NCBI GenBank assembly: GCA_025266875.1
Contig: JALLLT010000019.1
Location: 682,001 to 746,000 of the forward strand
DNA from: Fennellomyces sp. T-0311
Lineage: Eukaryota; Mucoromycota; Mucoromycetes; Mucorales; Lichtheimiaceae
Direction: 5' to 3'
DNA length: 64,000 bases
Part shown: in pieces, positions 57,127-64,000 of the stretch
Numbering within the stretch: the first letter of the stretch is position 1
Layout of the letters: each line of letters starts with the position of its first letter
Notes under the pieces: generated by a model
Told to the model about the DNA's origin: nothing
Database searches by the model: none
Seen by the model: only the letters and a program-made list of their open reading frames with translations
Position numbers and translations under genes: made by a program

Positions 57127-58426
57127 TGCATCATAAGTTTGACGCTGACAGTTTAAAGCGAATTTCAGAAGTTCACGAACATATGAAGCAGCAAGTCTCT
57201 AACATTGCGAAGGAACTGAACTGCGATGTCAACGACATCAGAGCAGTTATGTGAGATTTAGATGGCGAGCCTCCTTCGACCATATTTTTGCCACAGAAGC
57301 GCAAAGCGTGGAACGTATTGTATGGAGATGTTGGGAGTGGTATGAGTGGTACCAATCAAAACGGTGAAAGTAAGTATTTAGCTGATACATAAATATCCAT
57401 GCATGCATTGATGAACTTCAATGCAGGGAACAATAAATCTGGACAATTTGCCATCGAGGCATCAAGAGTATATAAAACTCTGGGAAAAGAGGATCGCGAG
57501 TTGCTTGAGGTTCGAGCAGGCGAATCCACAAGGCCTGTGACTGAAAAAGAAGCGAAAAAAGTGTGGAATGAGCTCATTGGTAACTTTAGTTCGCTCTCAC
57601 AAGTTGCTCTTGATTGTTTTGGTGCCGAATGTTGCACTCTGTTCAGCAATGCAAGCATAATGGGAAAAAGAGTTAAGAAGGTGCCACTTATTACATCTTC
57701 AGGTATATAATGAAAGTCACTTTGCTCGTATGGAATACAAGGACTTATGAATAAATGACAATAGATCTGGCTACTGAAGTAGTGACAAAATGGCAATTTA
57801 TGGAGACTTTTCGTTCGCAGGTATTTGTGAATCGCAAAGGTTAGTCTATTCAATTGGATGCAAAGTTGTCATTAAATAATTATGTAGAGAAACAGAAGCT
57901 TGCTTTAGGCGTATCAATTGTTGACGAAAGCGTATCTAACGGCGAATCATCAGAGCAGATACCCAGTAACTTAGCCCAGAGTATTGATGATACTAATGAA
58001 CTCACATTGCCCATGGATGCTTCCTGTATGCTATGTGCTTATTTACGTCGTCGCCCATGAGCTAACGTATTGTTTTTTGCATAGGTGTTGATGAAATGTC
58101 TTTTCTTGACAAAACGGAGTTCATCAGAAGATTGCTGCTTCAGATATACAGTAAGTCTGTTATTTTAAAAGTTCCAGTCTGACAGTTTCTATAAACAAAA
58201 AGATGAGACATCGAAACGCATGGGAAAAAAAGAATACGCCAGCATGCCTTGGGCTTCGATAGAAAATCGAATGAAAGTTGGAGGTGACGGACTGGTTCCG
58301 TCAAAAGAATCATGGCGACGGAATTTGCGCTTTGTAAGAGTAAGCAATATGCCAGCTGTTGCTCGCGAGTTCCTTATTTCGAAACTGGTGAAAAATGAAT
58401 TCGCATTTGTTTGGGTAAGCTATTAA
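57127..58426 (+). pseudogene. intron-rich gene of unknown family beside KDZ
   Basis: About six exons can be followed on the plus strand. The first reads MHHKFDADSLKRISEVHEHM and contains an in-frame TGA after RAVM, then KRKAWNVLYGDVGSGMSG. The next gives GQFAIEASRVYKTLGKEDREL and KEAKKVWNELIGNF (the pattern K..N.....QFA.E....K.L...E is reminiscent of an HMG-box, but weakly). Later exons give DLATEVVTKWQFMETFR, EKQKLALGVSIVDES, EMSFLDKTEFIRRLLLQIY and SKRMGKKEYASMPWASIENRM. Splice sites (GTAAGT, GTATAT; CAG, TAG) are good. The TGA in exon 1 makes it a pseudogene, unless translation starts later. It is convergent with the KDZ transposase, so it may be the element's second gene. Confidence 0.5.
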
Positions 58427-58798
58427 AGCAATGATATGCACGGGAATTTTATACACGTTATAGTAATAACAATGTTACTATGTATCTAATGAATCTAGCA
58501 TACAGGAGCAGGCGCACCACAGTACGATGCACTCTAGTAGCATCTGTGTCTTTTAGTTGTATTGGATATAAATAATATCTTCATCATTTAGTATTTGATT
58601 GCCCCATATCCCAAATTCAATGATATATTGTTGCTTGTACGTAAGATGTAAAGCTAATCATAATACAAGGATATCTCAGGATTTAGATTATAATATACGC
58701 ATGCTATGTGAAAGGGTGTATGTTTATAAGATAATTCATATTATGTAGTGTAAGAAGGTGATACCGAGTACAGAGCATGCTACTTATAGTGAAATAAT

Positions 58799-61700
58799 CT
58801 AGTAGTATCCATTGATAGTATCGTCGTCTTCTATCGCAACAAGATCCTCTACTGTTTGCACAGTTTCCTCTTCTCCATATAACGTGTCATCTTGAATGGG
58901 CAAGATGACAGCTGTTGCTTGCTGATCCGGAATAGGTATTGCGATGGTGTCAGGATCTTGTGTCTGAGCAGGTGCTTGCCTCTCACGGCTTTTTGATATG
59001 TACTCCAATTGACTAATAGTTTCAGTTGTCCAGGATAGTACTTGATTGTACCAACGGCTTAAGTATAACATATCGCCTTCCCTATTTCTGTAATTGGCTA
59101 CGGTTATTGCAGAGTTCAATGCCGACAGGTATTGTTGGCATCCATCGCGTACTCTCTCTGCTTCACGCTAACGATATACTCTTGTTAGTTGTCATATTAA
59201 TCGGGTTATTTTTTACACAGAGTACTTAAAGGACTTAACTAATCTTCAACATTGAAATCTCTTCCACGAAACGCCTATGATCGTGATATCTTGTAGTCCT
59301 TTGAAATAATTGCGGTCCCTCCAAAATTCAGAGTCTGTTCTATCGATCATATGGAATGTTACTAGTCGCGTTCCTGGAGGAGCATTTGATCTTGATATAA
59401 GAAGGTCGTTAAGCTCGTGCATAATAGTCTCGATCTGATCTTTCGATTTTCTTATGGATAAATGCATCTCTGTGTCATGGCATGATCTGATAATAATAAT
59501 GTGTTTGTCAATATACACCTACATAAAAGTTTCCAACACTCTTACTTAAAGCCTCTTATTGTTATACAGGCGATCAAAAATGAGCCATCTACCAGTACAT
59601 GCGGCATGAAGACGCTGAATGATCTCTTCCTTTTCAGTATCTTCAGCCATTCTGGGATCGAGGCTGCCATGAAGGATCTCATGCTTATGGAATTCCCACT
59701 TCCGCTGTAAAGCTGCATATGACAGATGGTTATCTTCCATGTACTTTTTGGTACTGGCTTGTTTTTTCTCAGCACTTTTATATCGATTCACAAGTGTTTG
59801 ACCTAGAAGCATAGTGTTGATAAATATGTGTTAGGACATTACTATATGATAGCACATAATTTAGTAACGATTACCAATAGAGTTGATTCGTTTTCTCTTA
59901 AAATAATCAAGTGCAATTGTGAGTGTCAGTATGCGGTGCTCTGATGACATGTGTCGAGTGGTAGGGATATATCCGTTCATATAGGACCACAAACGCTCTG
60001 ACCACTCGCCATCAGTCATTCCAAATCCAGAGATGTACTTAGGATTATATTCTACTTGGCAAGAGGGCTTATGTGCGTATGCATGGAATATACCCACTGC
60101 ACATCTTCGGACCAGTCTTCAAAATTTCTCTAGTAAAAATTCGTAATTATATGATGTATAGTATGAGAAATCTCATTCCTAAGGATACAGAAAGGTAAAC
60201 ACATTGTTCCTAACCTTCAAAGAAGCTTCAAATTGACACCCAATATCATACATAATATCAACGTTTTTCGTTCCTAGCTGGTCAAATATTTTATGAACAA
60301 CAGCTAATGGGTACTTGTACCTTTAAAAAATGCAGTAATCAATAAATAATGATATATAAAAATTTGACATAAATGTTTCCTATCATACTTTTCACCGGAC
60401 TTAACAATGTTGACAAATGATAGTGGCACCCCATGGCGAGCACACAAGCTTCCAAATACTCCAGTTTCATGAAACTTGGCATTTGCGGTAGCTGTTCGCT
60501 TTGGATCAGCTTTCTTCAGCGCTGAACACTCGACTCTCCGCTCTTCATCCTAAGGATCTATTTAGCTACTGTGGTGAGAGAGAAATTGATCAGCAAAACA
60601 GTAAGTTCTGTGAGAATCGAATATATCTTTATTATGTTAATGGTTCTCTCTATTTATATTGCTCGAGATAAAACTCATAATCAAATAGCCGTGGTCGGGA
60701 GGATGCCATATCGTATAGCCGACACGGCAATGTTTCTAGACTTCTTGGAAGATCTAGTCAAGCCAGAAGGCTGTCAATGTATTATTCAGGTACCGTCATA
60801 CGTTTACCCGGTAGTGCCGACTAGCTAGTACCTTGGATACCACAGCTACTTTATAGGTGAAATAATACTGAGCTATACTGCTACACTTGGTATATTGCGG
60901 TCTTACATTATCATTGTCATTGGTTTCCTGTGTCCTATTACTGACTGATAGTGCTATATTATCTGCATACTGTTCCACTTTTAAATCAGCCACGAAGAAC
61001 TTGGTCATGATGGTACTATCTGCAGTAATAGAACTATGCTGACCGCGTGCTGTTCGTTTCAGACCAAAGTTGCCATCCATATAGTAAATAGGCCTTTCCG
61101 AGTTGTCTTCACTACTATCAATCTGTAAAAGATGTGTTAGCGTGCGTACTATCTTTACAGATTTATATAGTTACCACCGCTGTATTAGGACATGCCAAGC
61201 ACTTATCTGATGGAAGGTTATAATCATCTCGAACCTGTGCTTCAGTAATGAGTTTAATTTTCATATAGGCATTGAAAGCGTCTGCAAAATTGCGGTGCAT
61301 TGATGCTGTTGCCTATTAGGTATTATTAGCACATGGTTAGATCTAAACTATGTAGTTGTGTATATCATGTGCGTTACACTCGCCATTTACATGATATGAC
61401 TAAATTACTTACACGTTCTCGCTGGAAAGCGGACACAAAATCGGCAAACCCTTCATACAATATGAAGCTGATGCTACAAAGTATCTCGAACGCACGCAAT
61501 AGCTCGAGATGAAAAGCAATTCGAGGCTCCTTCGGGGACCCAGGGAAAAGGTGATGGCGCAGTAATACAGAAGCTGGTTCGATATCTTTGCAAAAATGGA
61601 AGTTGCATTCTTTAACAGTTTCTGATTCAGCACCAAAGCAAAACTTTTAGTAAGTAGCATATAAGTTGATGTCGTCTAAAAATACAATAGCTTACTGCAA

Positions 61701-62110
61701 CGAAAAACGCAGACAACTTTTGTAAGGTCTTTGACCTCGCATGAGCAATTAAACTCTTTGCTGGGGATAAAGGGTGATATCGCTTCTTGCTGTGGCGTTC
61801 CTGCTGCAAGTAAATCTGTAAAATCATTTGAGATATTACTGACAACGGAATTCCATCCTTCAGCTAATTCAGCGCGCTTTTGGCTGTGGTCTTTAGCCTT
61901 GTCGCTACCCTCTTCCAGTTTGACAGGTTCTTGCACTTTTAGACTAGCAGGATTCTTAGAGAATCCTGCAACGCCATCTACATTCCAGTCGATGTTGACC
62001 TTCGACTTTTTGATTCTTCTTTTGCCTCGTCCCTTGGATTCTCTGTTCGGCGTTACCGATTCAATATCGTCATCCGAATCATGCATTCGTCTTGAGTTTC
62101 CTTTAGGCAT
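58799..62110 (-). CDS. KDZ-family transposase, nearly intact
   Basis: Transposase of the Kyakuja-Dileera-Zisupton superfamily. Exons 1-6 close in phase: 62110-61696, 61621-61413, 61312-61175, 61122-60907, 60549-60389 and 60320-60215; then 60129-59875, 59802-about 59566 and two or three more to a TAA-type stop at 58799. The Cys-rich region reads NCSCEVKDL ... ECNFHFCKDI, then LLRHHLFPGSPKEPRIAFHLEL. The catalytic core has KCLACPN, IYYMDGNFGLKR, FHETGVFGSLCARHGVPLS, DIMYDIGCQFEASLK, GIFHAYAHKPSCQVEYNP and GFGMTDGEWSERLWSYM. The N-terminus is basic, NLS-like. One 1-nt deletion seems to shift the frame at about 60113-60117 (after NFED). Intron 4 (60906-60550) holds a solo LTR. Confidence 0.82.
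60570..60844 (-). mobile_element. solo LTR, family B (275 bp), TSD GCTAC, in KDZ intron
   Basis: Ends TGTGGTGAGAG and ...ATACCACA. GCTAC flanks both sides exactly (60565-60569 and 60845-60849). On the minus strand it carries TATAAATAGAGAGAACC (complement of 60645-60658) and AATAAAG. Relative to the 401-bp member it is shorter in the middle. Without it the host KDZ intron would be 77 nt, the usual size here. Confidence 0.92.
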
Positions 62111-62199
62111 TGCTTGGTGAAGTGTACTACGATAAGGAAAAACGAAAGAAAAAAGGGTACTTAATGATTAACAAAGTCTCTTAAAATAATTGCATACAT

Positions 62200-62735
62200 C
62201 TATATATTAAAATCTTAGGGTTTCGGGCTAGGGTTTAGGGTCCGCGTAACTTTCTTCAGTAACTCACTAAAAAGGAAAAAATTCCGTTTACAATACATAT
62301 ATACATCCGGATAATGTTTACGATGTTGTTGTCAGTTTTTGTTCCTGAGACACTTGACAACGTTGGTTTCTATTTGCCTGATCCACCATTCGCACATAGA
62401 TTGCTATATGTAGCAATGTTACAAGTATGAACACCATCTGCTATATGCATTATGGTTGATCCAGAGAATTCCCAAATAGAAAATCGACCTGGCCATTACA
62501 TGCGAAACGTTGTCTTTTGTAAAAGTCATTTTTTAATTTACTTCTTCATTCTCTTTCTGGACTGCCGATTTACTATATATCTTGACTTTCTTTTTTCACT
62601 TTCATATATTCTAATACGCACTTTATTATTTCCTTTTTTTTGTTTATACTCCTCTTTTTACTGGATATTTATCTCATAAGGTTTAGGGTGACTATAGCAT
62701 TTAGGGTGTCATAGGGTTTAGGGTGAGCGAGTGGG
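62200..62735 (+). repeat. scattered TTTAGGG words
   Basis: CTAGGGTTTAGGG at about 62230, and between 62680 and 62730 several copies: GGTTTAGGGTG, CATTTAGGGTG, GGGTTTAGGGTG. They are not a tandem array, so they are not a telomere, but TTTAGGG words are strongly over-represented on one strand. They flank the GT-rich minisatellite. Confidence 0.45.
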
Positions 62736-62748
62736 ATGGGTGGATGGG

Positions 62749-62868
62749 TGTGGTGTGGATAGGTGTGGTGTGGATAGGTGTGGTATGGATAGGTGTGGTG
62801 TAAATGGGTGTGGTATAGATGCGTGTGGTGTGGATGGGTGTGGTGTGGATGGGTGTGGTGTGGTGTGG
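62749..62868 (+). repeat. 15-bp minisatellite, about 8 copies
   Basis: Unit TGTGGTGTGGATAGG repeated in phase eight times (62749-62868) with substitutions in later copies, then decaying into GTGGTG runs to about 62890 and GGTGGGCGTGGC runs to about 62935. The strand is almost free of C. Open readings on either strand (CGVDR or HPHHT repeats) are by-products of the 15-bp period. Confidence 0.85.
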
Positions 62869-62989
62869 TGTGGTGGTGCGTGTGGTGATGGGTGGGCATG
62901 GTGGGTGGGCGTGGCAGGTGGGCGTGGCGGGTGGGTAATAGAATTAAGCACGAGCATTGCGAGTGCAAGGTTTCGGGTTTAGAGTTGGG

Positions 62990-63590
62990 TTTTTGCTAGT
63001 ATCAATTAATTACATGTACTATGTAACTCAAAATAAAAAGTAGTGCTAGCTACTAGATCGACGCTCACTACCGCAATCGAAATATTACATGGGTTATGTA
63101 TCATCTATCTACAGTTTGAATTCGAAGCCATGATTCCGAGAAAGTCAAACAGAAGTTGGCGTCCTTTTATTTGATAATACGCGCGCCAAATCCACCTCTC
63201 TCCTGCATGAACCGTGGCATTCATGCATATTGAACGATTGAAATATGGTAGATACTTGTCTACAACTAATCGTAGATCAATAATAATATAAATTACTTTA
63301 ACAAACTAACCCATGTCATTTTACTACGTATTGAGTTCTACCACATGCCGAACAATTAAAAAAGTAGTTCATGTAGTAGGTAGGAAAGTCTTGATTGTTA
63401 TTCACTTTCTGTACTAAATAATCTTAATATTACATGGATTCTTACCCAGCACACTTTTTTATGCTTCCAATCAATATTTCCTATCAAAAACATATAGAAA
63501 TAATGCTCTTTAAAATTTTTCTTTGTGAAGTTAGCATGTTTACCTAGAATCAGCGTAGTGTTACGCTACTTTTGGTTCTGAAAAAACTAT
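62990..63590. other. no gene seen
   Basis: AT-rich DNA without open readings of note. Confidence 0.5.
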
Positions 63591-63594
63591 AATC

Positions 63595-64000
63595 TGTTAA
63601 GGTCACTTGGAATGGTAAGACCTTATTGGTTCGTATAAACCTAAAATTTCCCAGAAATGGATAATTATCTAGAAACGAATCTTTTGTTCAGAATACGAGA
63701 CCTTGTCTAGGAAAAGATCTTACCAGAATAGCTATCTGTTCCTCCTTAGTGTAATTATCCAGAACAGCTTTAGATTCTAGAAATATATAGCTAGAAATAT
63801 AAAGGTATAAATAGGGCGATCGTATTTTCAATAAACTACAGTTCTTTTCCCGCTAAACTTTACTTTTAGTTTTCTTCTCTTTGAGACCTATTTAGTTTTT
63901 TGTCTAGGTATTACTGTAGTTGGCATCTGAATTATAAGTCCAAGCTCAAGAACTCCTGCGGTAAATTTTAACTAACCTTTTAGGTTACTAACCTGTGTTT
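63595..64000 (+). mobile_element. probable LTR, runs off the window
   Basis: A candidate LTR beginning TGTTAAGGTCAC at 63595. It carries TATAAATAGGGCG (about 63807) followed by CAATAAACTACAG, the same promoter and polyadenylation block that family A has at 49714-49750. No 3' boundary or target duplication can be seen before the end of the window, so it could be a solo LTR or the 5' LTR of a complete element. Confidence 0.45.

Noticed and set aside
62200..62735. True telomere
   Set aside because: TTTAGGG words are scattered and not in tandem, and unrelated sequence continues for more than 1 kb on the right.
62669..62982. Open readings on both strands across the GT-rich repeat (His/Pro-rich or CGVDR repeats)
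   Set aside because: A 15-bp period keeps all frames open. Composition and repeat structure show a minisatellite, not a gene.
1..64000. rRNA, tRNA and riboswitch genes
   Set aside because: I looked for cloverleaf-like blocks with a GTTCNANNC loop and for rRNA-like conserved runs and saw none I could support; a covariance-model scan would be decisive.

Overview
The window reads as nuclear DNA of an early-diverging filamentous fungus. A Mucoromycota (Mucorales-like) genome is the most likely source. The conserved genes are eukaryotic and fungal: the osmosensor Sho1, lysophospholipase Nte1, a farnesylated Ydj1-type J-protein, ESCRT Chm7 and a Hal4/Sat4-type kinase. They are split by short (about 50-95 nt) GT-AG introns. 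Several accessory families (HET-domain proteins, a KDZ transposase, a TnpB/Fanzor-like zinc ribbon, Ty3-type pol) are ones I associate with fungal accessory DNA. Species cannot be assigned from sequence alone.

Layout. 1-2.6 kb holds no recognisable gene. 2.66-3.66 kb is SHO1 (minus). 3.9-7.1 kb is a decayed duplicate of the 3' part of NTE1, split by about 2 kb that carries a small ORF ending in a TnpB/Fanzor-like zinc ribbon. 7.4-14.2 kb is a repeat-rich block: outer inverted repeats enclose an inverted, scrambled Ty3-type pol relic. 14.4-25.3 kb is a compact block of four intact minus-strand housekeeping genes: NTE1, mitochondrial aspartyl-tRNA synthetase, YDJ1-like and CHM7. 25.4-31.2 kb is gene-poor but contains a 56-residue secreted cystine-knot-like peptide gene and a broken paralogue. 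31.5-34.4 kb holds a convergent pair: a shortened XPB-type helicase and a DUF2461 protein. 36-41.3 kb holds one intact HET-domain gene, one decayed copy and one fragment. 43.4-44.5 kb is a Hal4-type kinase. 45.5-64 kb is mostly transposable elements.

The right part records a readable order of insertions. A LINE with a 16-bp target duplication (50.6-57.0 kb) sits just downstream of a truncated transposase fragment. The LINE's ORF1 is itself broken by two solo LTRs, each with a perfect 5-bp target duplication; removing them restores one frame. A third solo LTR, also with a perfect duplication, lies inside an intron of an almost complete KDZ transposase gene at 58.8-62.1 kb. A TTTAGGG-bearing stretch and a GT-rich 15-bp minisatellite follow at 62.2-62.9 kb.

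Exon structures were worked out by hand from splice consensus and frame. Where all phases close (SHO1, NTE1, the kinase, most of KDZ) they are strong. Elsewhere they are provisional.
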